Numbered from the stretch's first letter, positions 44,700 through 57,005 are shown. The stretch is DNA of 64,000 nt from Sambucus nigra (GCA_949130495.1 OX422221.1:152191741-152255740); one strand, 5' to 3'. The notes: generated by a model not told the origin, from the sequence alone. Numbers and translations are program-made.

Positions 44700-46690
44700 A
44701 TCTAAAATCTCAACGCGCTACAACTCCTCTCATCTCACTTCTATTCTTAAAACAAATCTTCATTTCCTTCTACTTCGAACTACGTGGGGCCCAATCCTCT
44801 AAAAAAATCATTTTTACTTTCAAATAAGAAACTCATAAAATTTTTAAAACCCCCAGAGGTACGTAGGTAGCTCATACTCTTTACATGGGCACGGACCCTT
44901 TCTTTTTCACAAAATGCTATTATTTTCTTATCCCCGAGAATGATAGTTCGTTTTATCATTTACATGAACAAAAGGATTATATATGCCTTAGAGATTAGTG
45001 TAGATACTTCAAAAGAAAAAAACTCATAAAGAGACACAATAATATAATGAAAAATCCTTTTTTATTCCATTATGGGAAAACTCGGCACGATTACACGAAA
45101 TATCAGCATATGTTGTCAAACAGCTACCTTCGCCAATCTAGTTGTCCTAAAAAAATTGAACTACTCCTAAACAAACTGGTCAAAACTCATAAATACCCAA
45201 CCCAAAATTAACAAAAACTACACGTAAGCACTAAAAATACTAGCTTCGCAAAAAGGCCCTACCCGTAGCTACCAGAATAACTAGCCCCATCATCATCTTC
45301 ATCTTGGGGTCCACAAACTTCCCCTGGTCGGATGGAATACCAAAGGCACTCCATTAAATGGTAAGCCTCAACCAGCCTAGAAAAAACCACTACACATCCC
45401 TCCATGGTGTCAAACATGGTGAGCCATCTTACCCTCTAGAAGACTTTTTGCGAAGAAGTCCAAAATACAGAAAGGCACGATCTGTTCCCATCCAACTTAA
45501 TGCAAGAGTTTCCAGGGAATGTAGAAAAAGTATTTCAAAGTCCAACCAACTAAACGTACTAGTATTCCCCCACTTACAAAATAGAGTGAAACTCCCCCCA
45601 CTAGGGTAATGACCATTGCAGACATCATGCCCCATGCTCCACAAACCAATTTTCCCATTTCTCGCCAATTGGGACAAAGCTAATGAAATAACAGGTGAAG
45701 AAATTCAGAACAGCTACTAAGGGATATTTAGGGGGACCACTAAGAGTAATCTCTCAGAAATCCACATGAACAGCATAATTGGGCTACCTTTTAGAAAGTC
45801 AAAATAGCCTTCCCACCAAGCATCCAGACCATTCAGGGTCTCTATCAATATCACCTCAGTAGGAATGTGATGGTATGAGATCTAAAAATAATAGCAGACA
45901 ATTAAAGGTCCACCATCAACTCCCCTATCACCAATAAGAGCCTCAAAGTTTAGACTATGGGAATATCTCCAACATCATTGCAGTCTCTTTAACACACCAG
46001 ATTTAGCACAATCCAATGAAGGTGATAAGAAAAACTTTATAACCCAACTTTATTTCTCCACATCCATATACCACCCAAGCTTCCAAGGCCTTCCTCTACT
46101 CAAAAATTCGCAAAAACTCACTTTTCCTACTCAAAATAAATCCCTTCAAAAGGGAAAATTCATTTTAACCAAGCCTCTGAGGCCATCTTCTACTCAAACA
46201 TATTAACAAAAAACACTTTTTCTTATATTTTTCAAAAATAAAAACTCAGCAAAAAATTTAAGTGCATGCAGAGTAAGCGACTAAATCAAGATAATAAAAA
46301 AAATATGCATCTCTTTTTGCCTTTTTTAAGTCTCTTTTTCAGTGTAATGCCGCTGCATCAAGCATGCAATATGTTCAACGCCAAGCACCCATAGTGAACG
46401 ATGAATCTGCAAAAAAATCCTGAGGAGCCATCCCTCAAGGGTGAAAGGTCACCTACATCCCCAATAGACATTCAGCAATCCTACCCAACGTCGCCTTCCC
46501 CACCTCAGCTGTCACCCATAGAGATCTGTCCACCTCTATCTGCATACCCTCGCAATCAATCCCCATTAGCTTCTGAACCCCATACCAATCATCACAGTCC
46601 CTTCCCCTTCCCAAAGCAATCCAAAATACCATTCCACCGCTATTTGGTAACTCCCACAACCAGTCGGCCAGCACTCCCCTAAAATTTCGT
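44700..46690 (+). other. 3' region of element E, no LTR recognised
   Basis: Begins with CCCCCAGAGGTACGTAGGTAG (44850-44870), a motif usually found shortly after pol in Tat elements. The rest is A-rich, with short frames on both strands (an 82-codon minus frame at 45677-45429, a 93-codon Pro/Ser-rich plus frame at 46401-46682) that I cannot assign. I found no resemblance to the E 5' LTR. The join to element B lies somewhere in 46680-46780. Confidence 0.45.
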
Positions 46691-48301
46691 ACAACAAATA
46701 CCAAAAAATCCCAAAAATTCGTCAAAAAATTCCTAAATTTATGTGATGAATTTTAGAACACTTGTTCATCAAGAAAATAATTTTCAAGGACTCAACCCAA
46801 TTATTATCATTTGGGGGAGAGGAAGCCTGATAAGAAGATCATCCATGTCAACTAAAGCTCCAATCACCATTAGAAGTTGACGTTCTTTTTTGTATCTAGG
46901 GATTAGGAATTTTCCATCGACGTCGACCGTTCTGAGGATGATTCGAGAGTTCCTTGTGCTTTGTCTAACCCTTCCATATTCGCCAAGCTGGACTTGGGTC
47001 TCAGTATTTCCAATAGGGAGAGGGTTGAGTTTCTGTGGAGTCAAGGTAAGGAACGTGCTCTTCCTAAGTTTGAGGATGTAATGTCTCTTGAATTTTTAGA
47101 GACATTCGGTCTGGGGGTTTACCCCTACATGAGTTGTGTGAGTTACTAAACGTTTCTGATCATAAGTCTTTACTCGTCTTTTAGATTTATTAATAAACAC
47201 TTTTCTTTATTCTTTGCAAATCGTCCACCTTATATTTTAAATGAGCTTTGGAATATGATGGACTCAAGCCTCTGGAATGCTTTCGTTAAGAAGGCCAGCA
47301 ACAACCCTCCAAGAAGATGAATGTCAGTGGGCTGACCCAACCTTAGGTCATCCAGAAGAGAAAATCCACCTCGGCCGAAGTCTGTGTCGAGTTCATCTTC
47401 ACATGTTTCATTTGAGGACTTTTAGGCGGCCAACATAGACTAGCTTAAGGCATGACCTAACTCAATTATTAATTTCACACCGAGGTCGAAGGCTACTATT
47501 TTTGTTGTCCCTTCAAAGGGGGATTACGAGTCCATGGGGAGTATGTGACCCCTGAAAACCTATGACTTTTGTCTTCATTATTTTGAACAAGTATCTGCTT
47601 CATCCTTCATTTGAACCTTGTCTTATAATTTTTTTTATTTCGTCTTACTCTAACATCTTAACCCTTTTTTTGCAGTCTGTGTGTGCGTTTACCTAATCTA
47701 CCAAATGGATAACTAGGAAATACTTAAAAATTTAAGATGCCAAGAAAGATATCCAGGCTGAGGTAGACCTCCAGAAAAAGTTAAAGGATCGTAAGGCGGA
47801 TTACAAGAAGGACCTTGATAAGTTGATATTGGATCATGACAATGCTTGAAGGATAAGAATGAGGCATTTAATGCCCACGCTACAAAGCATGCGACCAATC
47901 ATGCTATAGACGTCAAGAAAGCAAAAGATGAGGCCCTTTTTCCCGAGGCAATAAAAAAAATCCAGGATGAGGCCAATGAGGTTTATAAATAATCTGATAA
48001 GTTTGGCATCTTTGGATTTTAATACCTTAAAAGAGTTACTTAGACGGCCTGTTGGTGGGCCGTCATCAAATTTTTTGAGTCCATCCTATCCATTTTTTCA
48101 GAATTGGAGGCCCTTGATTCAAAAGATCCTCTTTTCCCAAAGGCCTTGCAGTATATTGAATCATTGGCCTCAGCTGAGGGAGAGGGAGTTATAATTGATT
48201 TCCTAATTGAAACGGATATCTATACCACTGATGTTGTTGGGGATACTCATCCCAAGTTTGGTGCTGATGAGTCGGTCGTAAATAACGAACCAACTATATA
48301 G
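46690..48301 (+). pseudogene. Antisense intron-containing gene of element B (5' truncated)
   Basis: The counterpart of 2367-4516 in A. Aligned landmarks are YHLGERKPDKKIIHV (46795-46845), FFFVS and SRVPCALSNPSIF, FLETFGLGVYPYMSC, then a GTGAGT donor at 47138 exactly where A has one. A later acceptor TTTTTGCAG ends at 47675 before SVCAFT (SICAFT in A). A coiled-coil segment follows (47740-47990). The tail is IESLASAEGEGVIIDFLIET to the stop at 48299-48301 (VESQVHIEGRGTSEDR in A). The 5' part is lost at the junction with element E, and stops are present. Confidence 0.72.
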
Positions 48302-49192
48302 GGTTATCGTCTGTGACCAATACCCCTCTTCTTGTACTTTTTTATTTTGAACATTTAATCATTTGTAGGATTTTGTGTTTTAGTGAATATCATGCTTTCT
48401 TGAATGAAGTGTTATCTCATACTTCGACTTTTATTTTCTTTTTGTTGAATGTGTAATGGTTTTTCCAAGTTTGTCACTGGCCTCGGCTTCCGTATTTGAG
48501 CTCTCCCTCGTCCTAAAACGGGGGATAATAACCAAATTATTAGTTTTTTTTATAAACAAGAGGACAATAAGTTAATGATATTTATCTCAAGGTCTCCGTC
48601 GTCCTCAAACGAGTGTTAATAACTAAATTACTAATTTTTCAAAATGAGAGGCCAATAAGTTAATGATGTTTTATCTAGTCTACTCTCGTCCTTAGCCGAG
48701 GGTTCAATTAACCATAATTAAATGATTTTCAAATTTTAATGCACCAAATTAATGGTGTTTAATTGCAAGTCCCCTCTCTTTGTTTTGAGAGTGTATGGAT
48801 GAGTATCGTCTCGTCCTACACGGGCGTCTAGCCGAGAGAGTTCAACTCTCACACCACCAAATTAATGATGTTTAAAAGAACCATAATTAAATGATTTTCA
48901 AGGTTGCTTTGTGTTTTTCACCACCTTAGCGATATTATCACTCTCCACCCCTCGATGTAAGTGACAATCCATTTATGAGGTTGGCCCCATCTAGATTCTC
49001 GTGTCACTGAGAGTGAGTCTATGCTAATTCACCATATGAATGATGTTCTGTAAGTTAGGATGACATGGAACTTGCAATTTGAACACTTCACACAAGAAAA
49101 ATATATGAGGGAACACTTCATCATTTTTCATTCATCACTTTTTATTACATCTCTCATACAGTAGTAAAATAAATTTTTCCAACATCCTATTA
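48302..49192. repeat. Degenerate proto-repeats in element B
   Basis: This is the position that holds the 24-copy array in A. From about 48480 to 48900 there are about five poor copies of related words: CTCGTCCT, TAGCCGAGGG or TAGCCGAGAG, ACCAAATTAATGATGTTTAA and CAAGTCCCCTCTCTTTGTTTTGAGAG, spaced 80-130 bp apart. The stretch 48302-48480 and the part after 48900 hold nothing else I can name. Confidence 0.65.
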
Positions 49193-50425
49193 TTAGTATT
49201 TCTTCAAATTATCAGCGTTCCATGGGTTTGAGATTGGCTCTCCCTCTAGATTCTGAAATCTATAAGTTTCATGAGAAATTTCATTAGTAACTCTGTATGG
49301 GCCATGCCAATTTTCATGAAGCTTCTTCATCTTTTGCCAAGTCTTCTTTAGAAGTATATCTCCAATGGATATCATCCTAGCCTTAACCCTGTTGTTACAG
49401 AATTTTGAAGTCCTCTACTGATAAGAAGCATGTCTGACCTCTATATCTTCTCACCTCTCTTCAATGAGGTCTAGGTCTAATCTTTACTCTTCTTCATTTG
49501 CCTTTCAGCTATATGTTTAACCCTTTGACTTGGTAGACTAATATTAGAGGGTATCATTTCCTCTGAGCCGTAAGAAACCATTAATAGGGTCTCCACCATT
49601 AGCGTTCTCTTTTATTTTCTTGTATGACCACAACACGGCATGTACCTCTTTCATTCAAAGACCCTTTGGGTCTTCAAATTTCTTCTTAATCCCTTGTAAG
49701 ATTGTTCTACTGGTCACCTCAGTCTGGCCAACTGCCTGAGGTCGAGTTGGTGGTGAATAAAACTATTTAACGCCAACCGTCTTCCAATAGGCTTCGAGTG
49801 ATGAGTTCTTGAACTGTTTATCATTAGAAAATATCAAAGTGTTGAGAAAACCATACATGTAGATGATATTCCTCAAAATCAAATTGAAGGCTTTCATCTC
49901 GGTTATGGTGATTATTGCCTCAGCCTCAACCTACTTAGAGAAATATTCAATCTTCACAATAAAGTATCTATAATTGCCCGTTTCTATGAGTAGGGTTCCT
50001 ACCAAGTCAATCATTCAAACTGCAAATGACAAAGGGGGAGTAATATATGATAAGGGTTGATGAGGTTGGTGAAGAATGCAACTATATATTTGGCATTTGT
50101 CACACCTCTTCATGTATTTCGCTACATCTTTGGCCAAGGTCGACCACTAATACCCTTACGTGACTATTCTCTTTGCCAAAGATCCCCCTACTATGTGGCT
50201 TCAACAAGAGCCCTCGTGCACATCTTGTATTATATACTCCACCTATGTTGGATGAACACATCGTAATAGAGGTAGGAGGAAACATTTCTTATACAAGACA
50301 TCTCCTATGATCGAGAACTTTTCTTCCTTATATCTCAACTTCTTTCCCTCTACATATAAATTCACCATCTCTGATGTATCGAATGAGGGGATTCATCCAT
50401 GATTCCCCTAGGTTCAAGTTTAATC
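49193..50425 (-). pseudogene. Integrase of element B
   Basis: The C-terminus (49375-49193) is open: ISIGDILLKKTWQKMKKLH, ENWHGPYRVTNEISHETYRF and NPWNADNLKKY. Further right are SYGSEEMIPSNI, VGQTEVTSR with the catalytic Glu (about 49690-49720), LIFSNDKQF (about 49830) and VKIEYFSK (about 49940). Against element A's VAIDYFSKW and LISDNGTQF, the first catalytic Asp is Glu and the second is Asn. Many stops are present. The linker at 50290-50430 leads to the D insertion. Confidence 0.82.
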
Positions 50426-50759
50426 AAAACTGTAAGGGCACAAGTCTCCGATTGAGTCTTATTCTAGTGTTGGCTCAATTCCAGACAAAAATGTTTGAGT
50501 TATAGGATAGTGTTCTTGTGTATCCTTCACACCTATGACATGCAAAAGTTGAAGACGTTAAAGCCTACTTATCAAGAGATCATCATTATCGGTTTACATG
50601 TGCCTCATTTCACGTCATCAACATAGTTCCAATATCTCCTAAGGTATGAATGCATTACATATATATATAGGAGCTTGGAATAATTTATTTTAATATGAAT
50701 TTTATTTTCAGAAGGTTACTTTAGAACTTTAAAATAATGTTTTTTGGGCTTAAATCGAA

Positions 50760-50975
50760 TTTTAACCATTTTAGCAGTTCGTTCGATATTGTCGTTTGAA
50801 CGAGTTTTTCGTTTGAATGAGAATGTCGTTCGAATGAGTTTTTTGTTCAAACGAGAATGTCATTCGAACGAGTTTGCCAACGGCTTTTCCCAATTGGCCT
50901 CTGGAACTTCGTTATAAGGATCATTCAAACGAGACTTCATTTGAACGAAAATCTCGTTCGAACGAGATTTTCGGC
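50760..50975. repeat. Cluster of TTCGAACGA palindromes in the D LTR
   Basis: About ten copies of (T)CGTTCGAACGAG or its inverse and variants. The last (50948-50971) is a perfect 24-bp palindrome centred on CTCGTTCGAACGAG. The 3' LTR keeps only about four copies at 56615-56725. Confidence 0.85.
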
Positions 50976-51186
50976 GGTAAAATCCTTTGGCAGTTTTCTC
51001 CTCTATCCCCCTCTTTTGTTCCCACTAACTTTTCTAGATTTATGTAGTTCGGGAACCAACTCTTTCAAAGTAACTTTTTAATATTCTACAATCTCCAAGA
51101 GAGAGTTTTATGAGCATAATTCCACAATGAAAATGTTCATGTTTTGAGCGTGTGTTTTTCAAGAAAATCTTTCTTAAACACTTTTG

Positions 51187-51231
51187 TTTACACCCATAAG
51201 AGTTTAGTCCAAGTACCCCCCCCCCCCCCCC

Positions 51232-51311
<80 letters not shown>

Positions 51312-51346
51312 CACCCATAAGAGTTTAGTCCAAGTACCCCCCCCCC

Positions 51347-51440
<94 letters not shown>
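51187..51440. repeat. Duplicated compound microsatellite in the D 5' LTR
   Basis: A 29-bp word (TTACACCCATAAG through CCAAGTAC) is followed by C18 (51216-51233) and (AT)n to 51309. The whole is then repeated: the same 29-bp word, C12 (51337-51348) and (AT)n to 51440. The 3' LTR has a single copy of the word followed by (CA)n(TA)n. Confidence 0.92.
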
Positions 51441-51442
<2 letters not shown>

Positions 51443-52340
51443 TTCGAGTGTTTGGCACCGAGTTTTCTCTACACCTTAAAGAAGAAAAGTTTGGGTTTAC
51501 TTCTACATCCCTCAAAGAAGAAGTTTTGTTTTTGGCTCCGGCATTCTCATATGGTGAAAGGCACCGTGTGTGGTTGATGGTTGTTCCTTATAGCTTCATT
51601 GGTGGACTCCAAGGTTCCGGTGGATTCCGAGATTGTTGGCTAAGTAGAGGTAGTTAAAAGAAGATGCATCGGGGCTTGAAGGAGTCGAGTCGAGTGTAGT
51701 AAGTCATGTCTTGTAATTTCAATTCCGTTCTTAGTGGATTTAAGGCTAGGGTCGTCCGACGTTTTTTTCGTTGTGCGTTTTGCCTCGTACATCACGGCGT
51801 AGTGGTTGTGAATTTATTTTATCTTGCAAATCACCTCGAACTCATTCTTAGGATTAAAAGATAAAATATGGTTTAATTCGCAATATTGTTTAAATTGGTG
51901 CTAATTTGGGTAAAATTTAAGTTAATTTAATTCAAGTCGAAAATTTAATTTGGTAAATTTGGTTTGACCTAATTTGGTAATATCGAAAATATTGTGTAGA
52001 CAAATTTTAGGACTTGTGTTAAATTAATTTTGGGCTAAAAGTAAATTTCTCATAGTTAACTTCAAGCGCTATTTTTGTTTTTGAGAAAATTTAAAAATTG
52101 GTTTGTGTGAATTTTGTGTCCGTGTGTGTGTTCATCATAATTCACTTATTTAGGTTTAATTTTAATTTCGTTTTTAGAAATTAAAATTTGTGTTTAATTT
52201 AATCTTTCTTCTTTTTAAGAATAGAAAATTAATAAGTTTTGGAAAATTAAATTGTTGGGTTGAACCATTATTCCGCATTTAAAGGAAATTGATTTTTAAA
52301 GTGAAAGATTTAAAAATTGGGGGTCATCATTTCCAACAAG

Positions 52341-52352
52341 TGGTATAAGGGA
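52341..52352 (+). other. Primer-binding site of element D (degenerate)
   Basis: TGGTATAAGGGA two bases after the LTR end. Close to the TGGTATCAGAGC site of initiator methionine tRNA, with several substitutions. Confidence 0.7.
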
Positions 52353-52402
52353 CCGAGCGCTAATTTATTGCGTTAAGGTCCTTTCAAATATTTTTGACTA
52401 AA

Positions 52403-53932
52403 ATGGAATTTTCTCCATTTTCAAAATTTCCTATTTTCGATGGTTCCAACTATGCGTATTGGAAAGCGTGTATGAAATCGACACTTAGGTCTATAGATGA
52501 GAGGGTTTGATTGCTAGTCGTTAATAGGTGGTCCCCACCTACATATTTAATTGAAAATGAATGTGTTCCCAAACCAACTGATAGATGGAGTGAGAATGAA
52601 TTTAAATGTGCAAATTTTAATTCCCGAGGTTTAAATGCCTTGTTTAGCGCTGTCACTCCGGATGAATTCCGATGCATTATGACATGTGAAACCGCTAAAG
52701 AATCTTGGGATATTTTACAACTCACTCATGAAGGAACTAGTGTCGTAAAAACTTTTAAACTCCAAAACCTCACCACTCAATTTGAAACCATCAAAATGAA
52801 TGAAAAAGAAACATTTGATAAATTCTATCCTAGACTTTTCGATATAGTTAATTCATCTTTTAATTTAGGAGAGAAAATACCCGACAATCGAGTAGTAAAG
52901 AAAATTTTAAGGTCCCTACCCGATATATTTATTCCTATGGTGACCATGTTAAATTCTTTATCCACCTTAGCCTCTACGAAATTAGAAGAGCTCGTAAGTG
53001 ATTTACAAGCCTATGAACTAGACATGTTTCCCTCTAAAACTAAAAAGAAATAGATATGGGCATTGCTTTGAAAACACAAAAGGAGGAAAAACAAGTAGTA
53101 GAGAGTGAAAGTGAGAGTGACTCGGAAGATATGGCTATGTTTTCTAGGAAGTTTCATAAATTTCTTAAATATAGATAAATTTAAAAATGATTTTAAGAAA
53201 TTTGAAAATTCTAAGCATGATAAAGCCGAAAAGATCCCTAATTTTTTTAATGAAAATATAAATAGGGATGAGTCAAATAGGTGTTACGGTTTTGAAGGTT
53301 ATGGACATAGGGCGGGAGAGTGCCCCACTAAAATAAGGAGAGAGCGTAAGCAACCAATTTCCTATAATGCAGCCCTTAGTGATAGTGATAACGAATAGGG
53401 ACCCGATTCACCCACTAAGCCCAACTTTGTGTCTTTTATGGAAAGTCATGTGAGTGAAAGTGAGCACTCCTTTACTGATGAAATTTTAACACATGACACT
53501 TCCAAGGCCATAGTTTGTGAATCCCAAAGAGATGATGGTAGTGATAGTGTAGAAGAAGGAGAGAGAGAAAGTGATAAGGAGGTTAAAGAGAGTGAACTTC
53601 AATTTGCATTTCAAGAATTATATGAAGAATCAATTAAATTAAAAGGAGAAAACCTAAGGTTAGAAGATAGTTTGAAAGAGCGTGTCGAGGTCATTAATGA
53701 GAGTGTTTTAGTGGAAGACCTTAGGACACGTGATAGAGCTTTTCGTGAGAAGCTCGAATATGTAAAAGGCGAGGGAGATAGCCTTAAAGTTTTAATGAAA
53801 TCCTTGAAAAATGAGATTCTCGAGTTTGAAGAGCGCAATGTTTTATTAGAGTATCACATTTTAGATTTAGCAAATAAATTAAAAAAATCTAGTAAAGTCA
53901 AATTCGATTTGGAGTGTCATTCGGAGAATTAG
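52403..53932 (+). pseudogene. Copia-type gag of element D
   Basis: Starts at ATG 52403 (MEFSPFSKFPIFDGSNYAYW), followed by the UBN2-type gag core: AKESWDILQLTHEGTS, VKTFKLQNLTTQFE, FDKFYPRLFDIVN, LRSLPDIFIPMV and ELVSDLQAYEL (to 53053). The first stop, TGA at 52508-52510, replaces a Trp codon expected in ERVW. Two compensating frameshifts lie near 53050 and 53170. A zinc knuckle CYGFEGYGHRAGEC (53280-53325) has Phe in place of the second Cys. After a stop at 53396-53398 an acidic segment and a long coiled coil (53590-53920) follow. This layout resembles SIRE-like copia gag. Confidence 0.87.
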
Positions 53933-54330
53933 ATAAAATATTAGGAACGGTCCAAATTAAAAATGACACTTGTGGTCTAGGCATCGATACTTATAATGAG
54001 TCCACTTATAAAGCCAAAACCAATGTTTTAGGAGAATCCTCTAGGAACAATGTTATAGATCATTCCTTATGAAAGTCTTTTTGCTGAGTCTTTAAGTGCT
54101 CACATTGTGGTCGAAAAGGTCATCTTAGGAAGTTTTTTCTTTGATCTTAAACGAGGTCCTAGAAAATCCCTACGTAAGGCAACAGAGGTAGCCAAGATTC
54201 CTATGTCCCGAGATCTTCATTCATTGTTAGTTTGGGTTAGGAGATCTGACTTGGTCGCTTTACAAGATAAGATTTTTTATTCTCATTTACTTTCACACGA
54301 CACCTCCCTTGCTAAATCCAAAGGTTGAAT
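53933..54330 (+). pseudogene. Gag C-terminus of element D with second zinc knuckle
   Basis: In a shifted frame, KCSHCGRKGHLRKFF (about 54088-54135) is a CCHC knuckle whose last Cys is Phe. Relatives carry a second knuckle of this CxHCGRKGHxRxxC type before protease. No protease follows. Confidence 0.7.
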
Positions 54331-56221
54331 GTGTTAGTTGTTTGCATACTCTAGTTTTTTATGCCTCATATTTTATATCGTTGCTAGGTGTATGCATGTT
54401 TAGTCATTTTATAGTCATTGTTTTATCACATATCACATGCTTGAATTATGATGTTTGTTTATATTTTGTATTATAGTTCTTTCATTTTAGTTTGCATTAA
54501 ATGAAATCTACAAAAAGGATTTTTGTCTGTCATTCGTCTATTATTTTTTATTTAGACCTAATGAAAAATACAAATGATTTTTGTTTGTCTTTTGGGTAAC
54601 TATTTTTGTTTGTTTGGTTAAAATTTTCAAAAACTCAAAAATATTTTTATTGTATGTATTTTGGTTTTACACATCTTTTGTGGAATATGTTTGTGTTTGA
54701 ATCCCTTCTTTCTCTCTTCCATGTGGCTAGAACTTTTGGTTAAGATTGTTAATCCTTAAAATGTTATTTACCATGCTTACATGGAGTAGATGGATTTTGT
54801 GTTTCTAATGGATTATATTTTTATATGCCTCAATTCACACATGCACGAGCTCACTTGAAGTTATAACTTCACATGCATATTGGAGCTTCGTGAGGTGTTC
54901 TCCTACCAACATCTACATGTTATGTGACCTAGGAGGACTAGTTCATGTTAAAATCCATTCCACGCGAGGATTGAGCGATAAAATATTATATATATACATG
55001 TGCACGGGGAAGGGCTTCGAAAGGAAATATCATCCTTTGCGAGTAAGCCACCGTTTGCTTGAACCTAAAAGAAACACGTGGTCTAAAGGCCTAAAAGAAT
55101 AATTACATTAAAAGAAAATATTTACCAAGGCCTATGCTGTTTAGTTGATTTATTCATTCAGAAGATTAAACTATATATGCATATTTTGAGGGAGATTGGA
55201 TGGTATATCAACGGTTTGCACAATGTCTGTTTATCCTAGTTGTAATTTTAATGTCATGACTTTATTGGTTTGTAGAATCATCAAAATTATAGGCTTGTAT
55301 GCATTGTGTATGTTTGTTCATTAAGTTCAATTTATATTGTCACACGAGGTTATATTCAAATGTGATGAAGTTTGCAATCAATTGAGAACTCCGTGAACAT
55401 GTTTTTAAGTGACTGGGTCCAGATTTAATTGTTACTAGTTCACACCCCTACACTTTCGTTTCCATATGACACATTTGTTTTGCCATACGAGTATGAAAAG
55501 CTTATTGTATTTTGTGTCATGTGTGGTGTCTATACCTATATATATGTGCATGTGCATTAGCGATAGTCATTATGTCTATATATATATGGTATTTTTTTTG
55601 CCACGCTTTCTAGTCCATCTATGCTTCTAATTTATAGTTGGTATCTATCTTGTTGCATATTGTTGTTGCTATCACATTCTTAGTATCTTATGTATTACAT
55701 TGGTATCATTTTGTTTGAATCTTCGTTGGTATCCGTTATTATTTGTATGGATTAGTTATGATTTTATTGCCCATTTTCTTTCATGCTCTTATTACTCTCA
55801 GCTTCATCGTGCTTAACTTCGTTTTTATCCTTTGTCTACTCCTGAACAAAAAGGGGGAGAATGATAGTGGGAGAAATGATATCTAATGGTATCTAATCCT
55901 ATTGTAATCGTATCTTAGTTTGGGAGATTTAATTTCGGGGGAGACTTCTTTCTAAGTAGGTCATTTATTTGATAAAGGGGAGAATTAATTTAGGGAGAGT
56001 ATTTATTTTATATGCATTTAATGTTATTATTACCTATGCGTTAAATAGTTTGCTTAAGTGTTCATGAATTCTTCTAAATGGAAACTTTCATCGGCAAAGA
56101 TATTGATCCTTGGGTTTTGAGTCAAGATATGTAATTTTTATTTTGGGTGGGATGTTTTTCAGTCTAGTAGAGCTTGACGGCCCTTTTAGGATTTTGTTTT
56201 GGTTTTTGTCCCAGAATAGCC
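54331..56221 (+). other. Non-coding interior of element D in place of pol
   Basis: About 1.9 kb with no integrase, RT or RNase H motif in any frame. It is T-rich with short local repeats (for example CAAA.GATTTTTGT.TGTC near 54515 and 54565). It contains GAACAAAAAGGGGGAGAA (about 55843-55860), a motif common near the end of the internal region of copia elements. This suggests that pol was replaced or deleted while the 3' signals were kept. Confidence 0.65.
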
Positions 56222-56233
56222 AAAGGAGGCGGT
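56222..56233 (+). other. Polypurine tract of element D
   Basis: AAAGGAGGCGG immediately before the right LTR start TGTAAGG, preceded by CCAGAATAGCC. Confidence 0.7.
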
Positions 56234-56234
56234 T

Positions 56235-56459
56235 TGTAAGGACACAAGTCTCCGATTAAGTCTTATTGTAGTGTTGGCTCAATTCCGGACCAAAACGTTT
56301 GAGTCATAGGATATTATTCTTGTGTATCCTTCACGCCTATGACATGCTAAAGTTGAAGACGTTGCAGCCTACTTATCAAGAGATCATCATTGCCGGTTTA
56401 CATGTGCCTCGTTTCACGTCATCAACTTCGTTCCAATATCTCCTAAGGTATGAATGCAT

Positions 56460-56493
<34 letters not shown>

Positions 56494-56963
56494 AGCTTGG
56501 AACAATTTTTTATTGGGTGTAATTTTATTTTAATATAAATTTTATTTTCAAAAGGTTACTTTAGAACTTTAAAATAATGTTTTTGGACTTAAATCGAATT
56601 TTAACCATTCTGGCAGTTCGTTCGATATTGTCGTTCGAACGAGTTTGCGAAAGACTTTCCCGAATTGGCCTCTTGAACTTCGTTAGAAGTTCGAAAGAAA
56701 ATCTCATTTGAACGAGATTTTCGATGGGAAAATCCTTTGGCAGTTCTCTCCTCTATTCCACTCTTTTGTTTGCACTAACTATTCCAGATTTATGTACTGC
56801 GGGAACCAACTCTTTCAAAGAAACTTTTTCATATTCTACAATCTCCAAGAGAGAGTTTTGTGAGAATAATTCCACAATGAAAATGTTCATGTTTTGAGTG
56901 TATGTTTTTCAAGAAAATCTTTCTTAAACACTTTTTTTTACACCCATAAGAGTTTAGTCCAAG

Positions 56964-57005
<42 letters not shown>

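Larger units (their letters stand above)
20886..46690 (+). mobile_element. Element E: Tat-type Ty3/gypsy retrotransposon (truncated at right)
   Basis: A large plus-strand element inserted into gag of T. It comprises a 5' LTR, a primer site, a long leader, gag, protease, RT, RNase H, a second RNase H and integrase in the Tat order. It is split by the solo LTR S (23830-27122) and by element L (32735-42738). Without these it spans about 12.5 kb. No 3' LTR is recognisable before the join to element B near 46.7 kb, and the left edge lacks a clear TG. Coding parts are badly decayed. Confidence 0.8.
50431..52338 (+). repeat. 5' LTR of element D
   Basis: 1,908 bp, TGTAAGGGCACAAG ... TTCCAACA. Longer than its partner because of extra TTCGAACGA palindromes (50760-50975) and two expanded poly-C/(AT)n tracts (51216-51440). 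A TATATATATAG at about 50660-50670, also present in the 3' LTR, is a candidate TATA box. Confidence 0.92.

Noticed and set aside
46401..46682. Pro/Ser-rich 93-codon plus-strand frame before the B antisense gene
   Set aside because: It does not resemble the N-terminus of the A antisense gene, and the opposite strand is equally open. It straddles the likely junction, so I left it unassigned.
44700..46690. Search for a 3' LTR of element E
   Set aside because: No stretch resembling 20886-22814 (tandem units, hairpins, GGACA end) was found, so none is annotated.
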